A stretch of 64,000 nucleotides of DNA, taken from NCBI GenBank assembly GCA_947685225.1, contig CANTUV010000032.1:25427501-25491500 (forward strand), written 5' to 3'. Under the pieces are notes generated by a model. That model did no database searches, was not told the DNA's origin, and saw only the letters and a list, made by a program, of their open reading frames with translations. How positions within the stretch are numbered: position 1 is the stretch's first letter; the number at the start of each line of letters is the position of its first letter. Both the position numbers and the translations under genes were made by a program. This document shows, piece by piece, positions 36,126 through 47,689 of the stretch. The stretch comes from Garcia nutans (lineage: Eukaryota; Streptophyta; Magnoliopsida; Malpighiales; Euphorbiaceae).

Positions 36126-37765
36126 CTTGATTCATGCTCTTTCTTCATTTTTCTTGATTGTTTTGATCATCCAAGGGAGTTTTTGCACTTAAACCTAAAA
36201 CAAACAATTTAAACAAACTTAAAACAAAAATCAATCAAAACATTAACTAAAACACACATAAAATCATACTAAAAACAAGTACAAAAATGATCTAAACAGT
36301 TTTGAAGAGAGTTGAGCTATCTTTATTCAAGTGCTGAGAGTTATCTTGGAAGAGGAGTTGATAGAGTGGTGTTGTTGCTCTTAGAGGTAAGCACAAACTT
36401 TGAATGATTGCATACATGTACATGACATTGGGACTTAACACATTTAGTTGAGAAATGTGTTAAGTTAATTGATACATTGTTGATGAATGAGTTATATGTT
36501 ATGATATGCATGATGTGAATTATGTTGATGTATCAATGCAATTGAGTAACGTATTATATATGAAAAGAAATATGGAATAATGTGGTAAGACATGTGAAAT
36601 CATAATGTAACAAATTAATACTGGTACAAAAGAGAAGAATGAAAAAGGTGAGGAAAATGATATTATTATAAGGCAATGTGCCTAGTTTGATTATGAGAAA
36701 TGAAATAAGAAATGAATTGTGAAAGAGATTGATAATGAGATAAATGAATTAATTGTGTGCCTAGTATGTTATTCAATTTTCAGAGTTCTAGGTTTGGCGG
36801 CATGCCTATGAATTGCTGGACAGGTGAAAAGACCGGGTCGTAAGCCGAGTCCAGCTGAAAAATATGAAATATGATGTTTTTGAGGTGAAAAGACCGGGTC
36901 ATAAGTCTCAAAAACTGTAACAGTCTAGCCAGGTTGAGGACCAAGATACTGGGGCCCTGGGGTCTAGCCGGGTTGAGGTCCAAGAGACTGGGTTTGTTAC
37001 ATTATCAATGGATATATAAATCACCTACCGGCTTGATAAATGTGATTATGGACCAAAGCAGTAACTCTGAACTTTGAATAGCATATTAGTTTCGTTTTGG
37101 GCCCATGTTTGTCTTTATTTTAATGTGAATTATGAAATGTGATGCAAGTGATTAATATGTTGAGATATAATGCTATGAGTTGATATATTAATATATATAT
37201 ATATATATATTGTGCATGAGCATCGCATTGATCTTTATTGAATCAAAGTTTGTACCACTAAGCTTTCTGCTTAGCGCGATTGTGGTTCATCACGCAGGTG
37301 ACAGGTAGATCCGGTTGTGCTGGAGAGCTTGTCTAGACCAAGTCGAGTCTAGATTTGAGATTGTTAGAGAAGTGTTGAGTTGTGGACATCACGATCAGAG
37401 ACGAACTGCCAGCATGTATAAATTCTATAATTTTGTAAACATTGATTTTGATATATATACATATGTATTTTCCGCTGCTTATTTAACAAATATTTTGAAC
37501 AGACTATTTTGGATAAACTTTTGGGTACTAATGTTGTATATATATATATATATTAACAAAAGAATGTTTTATCTATTACTATTTATAATATAGGTTAAAT
37601 ATTTTAAGTTTACTCGGACTGACTTATGATGCTTATATGTTAAAGATTAAAGTTTGATTTGTGTAAAATGAACAGTGGCACCCCTTTATTCGGTATACGT
37701 ATATCGCGTGTTGTGTGGGTGTATGCGGTGTGCGTATATGGGGTACGGGGGTATTATAGCTGTTT

Positions 37766-37778
37766 TGGTATCAGAGCC
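37766..37778 (+). other. B2 primer-binding site
   Basis: TGGTATCAGAGCC, 7 nt after the 5' LTR, matches the site complementary to the 3' end of plant initiator tRNA-Met. Confidence 0.9.
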
Positions 37779-37928
37779 TAGGTTTGAGGTTCTCAACCTA
37801 TGTGAATTGTAAGAAAAAGAAAATTTTGATTTTAAAATATTATTTTTAAATAAGATACATGCATTGGCACTGGCAGTTTCTGATCTGTGATGAGGTATTT
37901 TCTGCTGTGTTTGCAGATATAGGTAGTG

Positions 37929-39165
37929 ATGGCGTCTCAGTCACGCCAGTCTATAGAAGGTAGTGCTGAGAGTGTAGCTCCTGTTGAGGGTAGAGATGGA
38001 GCTAGGGTTGAGATAGCTGGAGAGGCACCTACTCCTGTGCCAGAGAGACCAGCTGCTGATGAGATACCGCTAGTTTGGTTTCGGCATATGGTAGATTTGC
38101 TGAGGCAGGCTCCAGTGCAGCAGCCGCCACCGCCACCACAGCCGCAAGTACCGATGAGGCAGTATGATAAATTAAGGAAATTCAGAGCTGAGGACTTCTT
38201 TGGTACTACAGATCCTGCTGTAGCTAAGCAGTGGTTGGATAGAGTTCAAAGCGTATTTATCCAGTTGCAAGCCATTCCTGAAGAGAAGTTTGATTATGCT
38301 AGATCTCTTCTGCAGAGAGATGCGTATGATTGGTGGGAGACGGTTCCCCATGCCATGGATGATCCACCGACTTTGTCTTATGGTGATTTTCTGCGGGAGT
38401 TTGAACAGAAGTATACTCTGAGGGAGTATAAGGATGCTAAGAAGATGGAGTTTCTGAATCTGAGGTAGGATAACCGGATGGTGACAGAGTATGAGATAGA
38501 GTTCATTTGATTGAGACATTATGCAGGTGGAATTATTTCAGATGAGATTGATCGGTGCAAGAGATTTGAGGAGGGGTTGAGGCCCTCTATTATGTGTATT
38601 GTTACTGGTTTCCGGTATCAGGATCTTTCCCAGCTTGTTGCAGCAGCCCGGAGTGTTGAGAGAGCACAGGCTATTGCAGCAGCTACTACTGAGGAAGAGA
38701 CCAGAGTTAGGAGACCCCAGTTTGAGGCAGGGTCTTCATCTGCAAAGAGAGACCGAGGAGGTCATTTTCAGAGGTTCAGTAGGGGCCAGAGGCAGCCTGT
38801 TATGTCAGTACCACATCAGAGGCAAAGATTGAGACCTACAGTTTCTGTGGCTAGTGCACCGACCCCCAGTGGCTCAGAGGTCTACTCCACCTACATGTGT
38901 CCATTGCGGTAGGATACATGGGGGCGTTTGTTGGAAAATTGGTGGACCAGCTGTGTGTTTTAGATGCGGGTCATCTGACCATTTCATCAGAGATTGTCCT
39001 GAGCTCTAGGAGGATAGGCAGGCAGATTCTGCAGTTTCTCGACCTAGTGTGAGAGGAGGTCGAAGTGGTAGAGATTTTAGTAGAGGTGGTAGACCTAGGT
39101 TCAGTCAGAGAGGAGGCTCTACATCTGGAGGTAGTAGGCCAGATGAGGCTGGGCCATCTCAGTGA
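37929..39165 (+). pseudogene. B2 gag
   Basis: This starts at ATG 37929, 170 nt after the LTR. A proline/glutamine-rich N-terminus is followed by a retrotransposon gag domain (FFGTTDPAVAKQWLDRV, DYARSLLQRDAYDWWE). Two CCHC-type knuckles lie near 38895-38995 (CVHCGRIHGGVC and CFRCGSSDHFIRDC) and an arginine/glycine-rich tail follows. Stops interrupt it at 38466-38468, 38508-38510, 39007-39009 and 39163-39165, and a frameshift lies near 38870-38890. The two early stops are TAG and TGA where glutamine and arginine would fit, consistent with C-to-T change. In intact relatives gag is fused to pol. Confidence 0.88.
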
Positions 39166-42100
39166 GTGTATGTGATGCAGAGGCAGCCGGATGCTTCAGC
39201 CGTCATTGCGGGTACATTCTCTTTATTTGGTATTTCAGTTCTTGCTTTGATTGATCCAGGATCTACTCATTCATATATAAGTGCATCCATCTTGCCTGTG
39301 TCTGAAGCATTCTGAGTCCCTAGGATTTGGTGTCTTGGTGATAAATTCTTTAGGGCATTGTGTTGTGGTGAGTAAGGCGCACCGAGATAGTCCAGTTGTT
39401 ATTCAGGATGAGGAGTTTCTTGGTGATTTGATTGAAATGCCTTTTAAGGAGCATGATTTGATCTTAGGCATAGATTGGTTGTCTAAGCATGGGGCTGTAG
39501 TAGATTGTCAGAAGAAGTGTGTTACCCTAAGAACCAGTGATGGTAGAGATGTGATGGTATCTAGTGAGCAGAGACAGATTGCATCCTTGTTTATCTCAGT
39601 TGTTGCAGCTAGGAAGTTGATTCGGAAAGGGTGTGATGCTTATCTCGCTCATGTTATGGATACCAGAGTGGTGGGTTCCCAGCTTGATAGTATATCCACA
39701 GTTGCTGAATTCCCAGATGTGTTTCCTGAGGAGTTGCCAGGGTTACCCCCTGAGAGAGAGGTTGAGTTTGGTATCGATTTGTTGCCTGGTACCACTCCCA
39801 TCTCTATTACTCCCTATCGAATGGCACCTGCTGAGTTGAGAGAGTTGAAGGTGCAGTTGCAGGAGTTGTTGGATAAAGGGTTTGTTCGCCCTAGTGTGTC
39901 TCTGTGGGGAGCTCCTGTTTTATTTGTGAAGAAGAAGGATGGTACTTTGAGATTGTGCATTGATTATAGGCAGTTGAATAAGGTGACCATCAAGAATAAG
40001 TATCCTTTGCCTAGAATAGATGATCTCTTTGATCAGTTGAAGGGAGCAGCAGTTTTCTCCAAGATTGATTTGAGATCAGGGTACCATCAGTTGAGAATCA
40101 GAGAGGAAGATGTTCCTAAGACAGCTTTCCGTTTCCGCACAAGGTATGGGCATTATGAGTTTTTGGTAATGCCTTTTGGATTGACGAATGCACTTGCAGC
40201 TTTTACGGATTTGATGAATAGGGTGTTTAGACCCTATCTAGATCAGTTTGTGGTGGTCTTTATTGATGATATTTTGGTGTATTCGCATAATAAGGAGCAT
40301 GACAAGCATTTGCGGATTGTGTTGCAGATCTTGAGAGAGAAGCAGTTATATGCTAAGCTGTCAAAGTGTGAATTTTGGCTAAATCAAATGATTTTTTTGG
40401 GTCATATGGTTTCAACAGATGGTATTAAAGTTGATCCGAGTAAAGTTGATGCTATTTTGAATTGGAGTCTACCGAAGTCAGTGACTGAAGTTTGAAGTTT
40501 TCTGGGCTTGGCAGGCTATTATCGACGGTTTGTGAAGGGTTTTTCTTTGATAGCTACTCCACTCACCAGATTACTTCGGAAGGGAGTTAGATTTGTGTGG
40601 ACAGATCAGTGTCAAGCAAGCTTTGAGCAGTTGAAGGAGATGTTGACACAATTTACAGTAATGCTTCACATAATGGTTTAGGATGTGTTTTGATGCAAGA
40701 GGGTAGAGTCATAGCTTATGCTTCTCGGCAGTTGAAGCCGCATGAGTTGAATTACCCGACGCATGATTTGGAGTTAGCAGCTATAGTTTTTGCTTTGAAG
40801 ATTTGGCAACACTACTTGTATGGGGAGAAGTGTTTTATCTATACGGATCATAAGAGTTTGAAATACTTGGGTGTTCAGAGAGAGCTGAATCTTCGGCAGA
40901 GACGGTGGTTGGAGTTGATCAAAGACTACAACTGTTTGATTGATTATCATCCTGGTAAGGCAAATGTTGTTGCTGATGCCTTGAGTCGGAAGTCTTTGGC
41001 AGGTTTGACTACTTATTCGCTCTCGTTGCTTGTTGAGTTGAGAATGTTGCATGCTAGTTTTGAATCATGTGATGATGGTGCATTGTTGACTCGGTTGCAA
41101 TTGAGACCGGTGTTGTTGGATCAAATTAAAGAGGCTCAATTGGCTGATGAGAAAATTCAGAAAGTTGTGTCAGAATGCCAAAAAGGAGAGAGCCGAGATT
41201 TTCTTATGAGAGATGATGGCAGCCTTTGGTTTAAAGATAGATTGTGTGTTCCTAATGATGCAAGATTGAGAAAGATTATTTTAGAGGAAGCACATCAGTC
41301 GGCTTTTGCTATGCACCCTGGGAGTACCAAGATGTATCATGATTCAAAGCAACATTTTTAGTGGTCAGGTATGAAGAGGGATATAGCGGAGTTTGTATCC
41401 AAGTGTCTCACTTGCCAGAGAGTGAAGGCCGAGCACCAAGTTCCAACAGGGTTGCTTCAACCTTTATCAGTGCCTGAATGGAAGTGGGAGCGTGTAACAA
41501 TGGATTTTGTGACTGGTTTGTCGTTGACTCAGAAGATGCATGATGCAATTTGGGTGATTGTTGATCAGTTGATGAAGGTAGCTTATTTCCTTCCAGTTCG
41601 GATGGACTATTCTCTTGAGAAGTTGGCTGAGCTGCATATCAGTGAGATCGTGAGATTGCATGGAGTCCCAATTTCTTTAGTGTCCGATCGAGATCCTCGG
41701 TTTACTTCTAGGTTTTGGAAGAGTTTGCATGCTGCTTTAGATTCTCAATTGCACTTTAGCACTGCTTTTCATCCGCAGACAGATGGGCAGTCAGAGAGAG
41801 TGATACAGATTTTAGAGGACATGTTGAGAAGCTGTATCATTGATTTCTCTGGAAGTTGGGACAAATTCTTGCCATTGATGGAATTTGCTTACAACAACAG
41901 TCATCAATCTAGTATTAGAATGGCACCTTATGAGGCATTGTATGGTAGAAGATGCAGGACGCCTCTATGTTGGGATGAAGTTGGAGAAGGCAAATTGGTT
42001 GGTCCCGATTTGATTAATGAGATAGAAGAGAAAGTGAAAATAATTCGGGATCGGTTGAAAGCAGCCTCAGATCGGCAGAAGTCCTATTCAGATTTGAAGA

Positions 42101-42542
42101 GGAGAGACATAGAGTTTGATGTTGGAGATAAAGTATTTTTAAAAGTGTCTCCTTAGAAGAGAATTTGAGATTTGGCCGCAAAGGGAAGTTAAGTCCTCGT
42201 TTCATTGGACCTTATGAGGTACTGGAGAGAGTTGGACCATTGGCTTATCGACTAGCTTTGCCTCCTGAGTTGGATAAAATTCACAATGTCTTCCATGTAT
42301 CTATGCTACGAAGGTACAGGTCAGACCCATCTCATGTTTTGTCAGTGGAATCGATTGAGGTGAGTCCGGATCTGACTTTTGAAGAAGAACCAGTGGTCAT
42401 TTTAGCACATGGAGTGAAAGAGTTGAGAAATAAGAAAGTGCCAATTGTAAAGGTTCTTTGGAAGAATCATGGTAGAGAAGAGGCAACTTGGGAGAGTGAG
42501 CAAGTGATGCGAGATCAGTATCCTCAATTATTCCAGACTTGA
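39166..42542 (+). pseudogene. B2 pol: protease, reverse transcriptase, RNase H, integrase, chromodomain-like tail
   Basis: The protease motif DPGSTHSYIS is near 39253-39282, followed by a frameshift at 39285-39320. The longest open part (39281-40495, 404 residues) holds the reverse transcriptase with RLCIDYRQLN, FSKIDLRSGYHQL and the catalytic FIDD (40259-40270). It ends at TGA 40493-40495. RNase H has lost roughly 60 bp and its frame near 40650, including the first catalytic aspartate region. Integrase (from about 41280) has the HHCC region and D, D, E residues. It is interrupted by TAG at 41359-41361 and 42154-42156 and a frameshift near 42165. The last part (to 42542) is the GPY/F region and chromodomain-like tail. 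Confidence 0.93.
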
Positions 42543-42575
42543 GAATAGGTAATTTCGAGGACGAAATTTCTTTTT

Positions 42576-42588
42576 AGAGGGGGAGAAT
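42576..42588 (+). other. B2 polypurine tract
   Basis: AGAGGGGGAGAAT directly before the 3' LTR, preceded by AATTTCGAGGACGAAATTT. Confidence 0.88.
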
Positions 42589-42848
42589 TGTAATATCCCA
42601 AAGTATACCCTAAAAGTTTTGGAATATTTATTATTGTATTGGATTAATTAATTTAAAGTGTGTATGTTATGTATATGGAGATAAAAATAATATATACAAG
42701 TCAATGGGTCTTATAAGTCAAAAGAGATATTTTGATTAATTAAATGGATTTATTTAAGTTAGTGTAAGATGATGTTAGTGGTTGAATATTATATTATTTT
42801 ATTGCTTGGTTGAGAGTGTTTTGAGGAGAGAGTAGTTATAGTGGTTGA

Positions 42849-42879
<31 letters not shown>

Positions 42880-45236
42880 TATTCCTTTCTTTCTTCTTCT
42901 TCTTTCTTCTTCATCTTCTTTTTTTCTTCTCTTTGGCCGGCCAACCTTAGCAACCAAAGGAGAAGAGATTTTGTTGCTTCCAAGCTCAAGAGATTGAAGG
43001 ATTTCAAGAGATCAAGTTGGAGTTTTAAGGATTTTCTTCACTTTTGGTAAGTTTCCAACTTGTTTCTTGGTTTTCTTTTGAGTTTGTGTTCTTGGGTTTG
43101 TTGGATGGTTGCTGTAGATGTGTTTATGGTTATTTTGGTGTGTTTGAAGTGTTTTGTCTTGGTAACTTTGATTTTTGAGTTTGGATTGAAGAGACAAGGG
43201 TTATGGGTGTTGTGAGTTTGAGTTGTGTTATATGGTGGTGTTTGTGTTTGATGTTTGTGATTGAGTTGTTTTAAGGTTTACTCAAGTATTTTTGAGTTGT
43301 TGATGGTTTTGGTTGAGTTATGTGTTGTTGATATGGCTATTGGAAGATGATTGTTAGTTGTGGCTTTGTTGGTGTCGATTTCAGGGTTTTTGGCCTGACA
43401 CGCCCAGGAGCACGGCCATGTCTTTGGACGTGTTGTTGGTTCTGTTTTCTGGGTTGATGACACGAGCAGTGACACGCCCATGTCACTGAGCGTGTCACAG
43501 CTTCTGTGTTGTAGTAGCATTGACACGGCCAGTGACACACCCATGTCACTAAGCATGTCATAGCTACTGTGTTGTTGGAGGATTGACACGGCCAGTGACA
43601 CGCCCATGTCACTGAGCGTGTCAAAGCTTCTGTGTTGTGAGTTTAGGGCACGGTCAGGGACACGCCCGTGTTGTTGAACGTGTCAAGTGTAGAGTTTGCC
43701 CTAGATAGTTCTCTTTCTTATTTTCTTCTTGTGTATCTCTAAGTGAGTGTGTATGATCACCTTTGGATTAGGTTTTGAAGAGAGTTGAGCTAACTTTATT
43801 CAAGTGTTAAGAGTTATCTTGGAAGAGGAGTTGATAGAGTGGTGTTGTTGCTCTTAGAGGTAAGCACAAACTTTGAATGATTGCATACATGTACATGACA
43901 TTGGGACTTAACACATTTAGTTGAGAAATGTGTTAAGTTAATTGATGCATTATTGATGAATGAGTTATATGTTATGATATGCATGATGTGAATTATGTTG
44001 ATGTATCAATGCAATTGAGTAATGTATTGTATATGAAAAGACATATGGAATAATGTGGTAAGACATGTGAAATTATAATGTAACAAATTAATACTGGTAC
44101 AAAAGAGAAGAATGAGAAAGGTGAGAAAAATGATATTATTATAAGGCAATGTGCCTAGTTTGATTATGAGAAAAGAAATAAGAAATGAATTGTGAAAGAG
44201 ATTGATAATGAGATAAATGAATTAATTGTGTGCCTAGTATGTTATTCAATTTTCAGAGTTCTGGGTTTGGCGGCATGCCTATGAATTGCTGGACAAGTGA
44301 AAAGACCGGGTTGTAAGCCTAGTCCAGCTGAAAAATATGAAATATGATGTTTTTGAGGTGAAAAGACCGGGTCGTAAGTCTCAAAAACTGTAACAGTCTA
44401 GCGGGTTGAGGACCAAGATACTGGGGCCCTAGGGTCTGGCCGGGTTGAGGTCCAAGAGACTGGGTCTGTTACATTATCCATAGATATATATATATCACCT
44501 ATGGGCTTGATAAATGTGTTTATGGACCAAAGCAGTAACTCTGAACTTTGAATAGCATATTAGTTTCGTTTTGGGCCCATGTTTGTCTTTGTTTTAATGT
44601 GAATTATGAAATGTGATGCAAGTGATTAATATGTTGAGATATAATGCTATGAGTTGATATATTCATATATATTTATTGTGCATGAGCATCGCATTGATCT
44701 TTATTGAATCAAAGTTTGTACCACTAAGCATTCTGCTTATTGTGATTATGGTTCATCGCACAGGTGATAGGGTAGATCCGGTTGTGCCGGAGAGCTCATC
44801 TAGACCGAGTCGAGTCTAGATTTGAGATTGTTAGAGCAGTGTTGAGTTGTGGACATCACGATCAGAGACGAACTGCCAGCTTGTATAAATTTTATAATTT
44901 TGTAAACATTGATTTTGATATATATACATATGTATTTTCTGCTGCTTATTTAACAAATGTTTTGAACAGACTGTTTTGGATGAACTTTTGGGTACTAATG
45001 TTCTATATATATATATATATATATGTATTTTAACGAAAGAATGTTTTATCTATTACTATTTACAATATAGGTTAAATGTTTTAAGTTTACTCGGACTGAC
45101 TTATGATGCTTATATGTTAAAGATTAAAGTTTGGTTTGTTTAAAATGAACCGTGGCACCCCCTTTATCCGGTATACGTATATCGCGTGTTGTGTGGGTGT
45201 ATGCGGTGTGCGTATATGGGGTACAGGGGTGTTATA
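42589..45236 (+). repeat. B2 3' LTR, uninterrupted
   Basis: About 2648 bp, from TGTAATATCCC to GGTGTTATA. It serves as the reference for the interrupted 5' LTR. CTTT microsatellite at about 42847-42895; GACAC array at 43395-43690 with exact GACACGGCCAGTGAC at 43522 and 43585. Confidence 0.93.
43395..43690. repeat. GACAC-motif tandem array in the B2 3' LTR
   Basis: Same 62-bp units as in the 5' LTR, with three main copies and degenerate flanks. Confidence 0.88.
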
Positions 45237-46904
45237 TAACACATTTTTCAACCAAAATGTGTTAAGTCTAAATGTCTTGCAAATATAAACATTATACTCA
45301 AAGTTTGTACATACCTCTACTAGCAACCCAAAGCAAGCTTAATACAACCTCCAATCCTATCTTCCAACTTGCCCTTCACCACTTGGATGAAGCAAATCAA
45401 CCTCCCTCAATGCCTATACCAAATGTGATCATACATAATCATTTAATATCATATTCTAAGGTATTCTCAACATCAAACCATAATTAAACATCACTCTAAA
45501 CCAAATCCCAACATTAAGCTACACCTCACTTTAACTTTGAAAAAACCATATCAAGCCATTTAAATTAGTGTTTTAAGTTTATTAATATCATCAAAAACAT
45601 ATTTTAATACATTTAAATCATTTACATTATAACAATGTACTCTTATATACAAAATCTCAAAAATGGCATAACCTTCCCCATTGAAGGTTTTCCATTCCAA
45701 CACAATCCATTACTCATTTCAAGCTTATATTCATCACTTTTAACACTAAACAACATGCTTAAACAAATAAAATCACACAATTCAACTACTTTGGAAAATC
45801 ACTTTTCCAAAACCCTAAATCTCAACTTCCATTCTCAAACTCCAACCAAACACAACCAAATCCAATATTTGATTTTAAAATGCTTGTTTATGTATCAAAA
45901 CAACTCATTTGGAATCAATTTACATAAAAAAAAACCATGATTTCAAAACCTCAAAAATTACATAACCCTAAATTCTCTCTCTTCACCAATCTTACCCAAA
46001 CTCAACCATTTCTTTAATCCAACCTTAAAATCATTAATAACCAATCAAAACAACTTCATTCATATCCAATTAAGCAATTAAATCATGCTACTATAGAATT
46101 TCAAAATTTACATAACACACTTTTCCATAGAATTTGAAAATTTGGTAAGAAAGCTTACCAATTGATGAAGAAACTTCTAAAACTCCACTTGAATCCTTAA
46201 AATCTCTTCAATTTTTGGAGTATGGAAGAAGCAAATCCCTCTCTTGAAGCCATGAAATTCGGCCTTGAAGGAAAGAAGAAGAAGAAGACTTTATTTTTTT
46301 ATTTCTCTTTCCTTTCACCCTTTAATTTTAAACCATATATATATATATATTAAAATAATTTAATAATTATTTATTTAATTATTTATTTAATAAATTAAAA
46401 GTCTTAAATTTCCTCTTCTATTCAAAAATAATTTATTTTTGAATTATTTTATTAATTTTAAATTTCTAATATTTAATTACCAAAATACCCTTTTACTTTG
46501 ACTTTTCTTTTAAAAAGTGTTGACTTTTATATGTTATGTATATTTTACATATATATCACATATATTATCCACTTTTTCATTTAAAACCCCTTCATTTTTT
46601 CATTTAAAACCATTAATTTAATTTATCATTTTAAATTATAATTTATTTTATTAAATTTCCAAAAATTAGAACTTTTCAAAAATTTAGGATATTACACATA
46701 TGCACAAGTAATGTGTATCTTATATACACATCAAATGTACCTTATGTGTGTATTAAATATTAAGTATGTAATGTATTAATCCAACATATACAATTAATAT
46801 GCCATATGTATATGTTATATATGCTCTAGATATATATATATTGAGTATATACAATTTATATCTCCAAATACTTATTTAATTTCTCCAAAATCACGAATGT
46901 TACA
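45237..46904 (-). repeat. C 5' LTR, proximal piece
   Basis: This continues from 33077 after the TAACA duplication (45237-45241) and aligns with 27571-29226. It ends TGTAACATTCGTG (minus) at 46904, then GAAAC. Confidence 0.88.
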
Positions 46905-47689
46905 GAAACCCCTTACTATCATTTGAATCTGGTCAGACTCATCTAGTCTCTTCTTAAGCAGTGCAGCTTTATTTCTTTACCTCTTCACATAGTCAATAAA
47001 ATTATCATTCTGCTTCTGTCTGATTAACTCTACCTCCATTAAGGTAACTTCCGATTTTACATTATATCCATACTATTGAATAAAGGTTTTGTACAGTAGA
47101 TCCCAATCTTTTTGGGTGTTCTCCTCTAAGGTATCGAACTAGTTTTGCACAACAGGGCCCAATGAGAGTATGAAGTACCTTAGGGTTTGAGCTTTGGTAG
47201 CTCGAGCAGACTGCATGGCTGTGATATATTGCTTGACATATTGATGAGGATTACCAGTTCCATCGAACTTAGCAAAAGAAGGCATCTTGAACTTATAAGG
47301 GACTTCTTCATCTTATTCAAACAGCTTGTCCACCTCTGACATCTCATCAAACTTCAACTTCTTTTTGAACTTCTTTTCTAGATCAGCAATCATCTTTTCC
47401 ATATTTGAAGTTTCAGTCTTTTCCACAGTTACCTTCTCCACAGATTTTGCTTCTTTCTTCTTGTCTTTAGAATCTTGGAATACTGAGCCCAATCATCATC
47501 ATCCATCATCACCTTATCATCATCCATGGCCACTTCACCAACCTCGGCCTTTCCCTTGTCTTTATACTTCTTAGTACTAGCAGATGCTTCAACAGTATTT
47601 TCCAATAGTGCAGCCAGCTGGCTCTTCATGGTCTCAACTAGGGCCTCCTTCAGTTCTTCCATCTTGGAGTTGATCGCATCATCCACCAT
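46905..47689 (-). pseudogene. D gag, N-terminal and middle part
   Basis: From 47689 leftward: an 86-residue open stretch with MEELKEALVETMKSQLAALL and an acidic/lysine linker. After a shift this continues as a retrotransposon gag domain (FAKFDGTGNPHQYVKQYI, FDTLEENTQKDWDLLYKTF, DNFIDYVKR) with stops inside it. The spacing and motifs fit Tat/Ogre-type gag. It is cut at 46910 by element C and resumes at 26034. GAAAC at 46905-46909 is the second copy of C's duplication. Confidence 0.8.

Larger units (their letters stand above)
34254..36298 (-). mobile_element. Isolated Athila-like LTR inserted in the B2 5' LTR
   Basis: 2045 bp, in element orientation TGTTTAGATC to GAGCGCAATA, flanked by GTTTT (34249-34253 and 36299-36303). 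The empty site GGATTAGGTTTTGAAG is intact in the B2 3' LTR (GTTTT at 43772-43776). The last few hundred bp match the A1/A2 LTR end (GCGTCACTCGCAAGTATACGAGGTA); the middle is different. No internal sequence is present, so it is a solo LTR left by LTR-LTR recombination. It has its own GACACGGCC array and a TATA-like box. Confidence 0.9.
33078..37758 (+). repeat. B2 5' LTR, interrupted by an Athila-like LTR
   Basis: This runs from TGTAATATCCC to GGTATTATA (usual TGTTACA end mutated) and is about 2631 bp once the insert 34254-36303 is removed. It aligns with 42589-45236. The GACAC array is at about 33870-34170, with exact 15-mers at 33999 and 34062. The doubled CTAGCC(G/A)GGTTGAGG block is at 36924 and 36963. 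Confidence 0.92.
33078..45236 (+). mobile_element. B2: full-length Tekay/Del-like Ty3/gypsy chromovirus, coding regions broken
   Basis: LTRs at 33078-37758 (interrupted) and 42589-45236 are flanked by TAACA (33073-33077 and 45237-45241). The unbroken site AAGTAGCTTAACACATTTTTC is preserved in the other C LTR near 27566-27590, which proves the insertion. Internally it has an initiator-Met primer site, gag, protease, reverse transcriptase, RNase H, integrase with chromodomain-like tail, and polypurine tract, all in one orientation. About ten nonsense or frameshift lesions and a deletion in RNase H make it non-autonomous. Length without the nested LTR is about 10.1 kb. Confidence 0.95.
26035..46904 (-). 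mobile_element. C: Tekay-type LTR element without coding capacity, split by B2
   Basis: This is bounded by a perfect GAAAC duplication (26030-26034 and 46905-46909). In element orientation the 5' LTR runs 46904-45242, then 33077-32574 after the B2 insertion, and is truncated. Then come about 3.3 kb of AT-rich DNA with no coding frame, a polypurine tract (29240-29227) and a full 3' LTR (29226-26035). The sequence AATTTTGAGGACGAAATTA followed by the GGGGGAGAA tract is the usual 3' signature of Tekay-like elements, and LTR blocks are shared with B1/B2. The lost LTR end and primer site mean it can no longer move. Confidence 0.85.

Noticed and set aside
37315..37593. Frame with CGHHDQRRTASMYKFYNFVNIDFDIYTY, also at 44782
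   Set aside because: Both copies are the same region of the two B2 LTRs.
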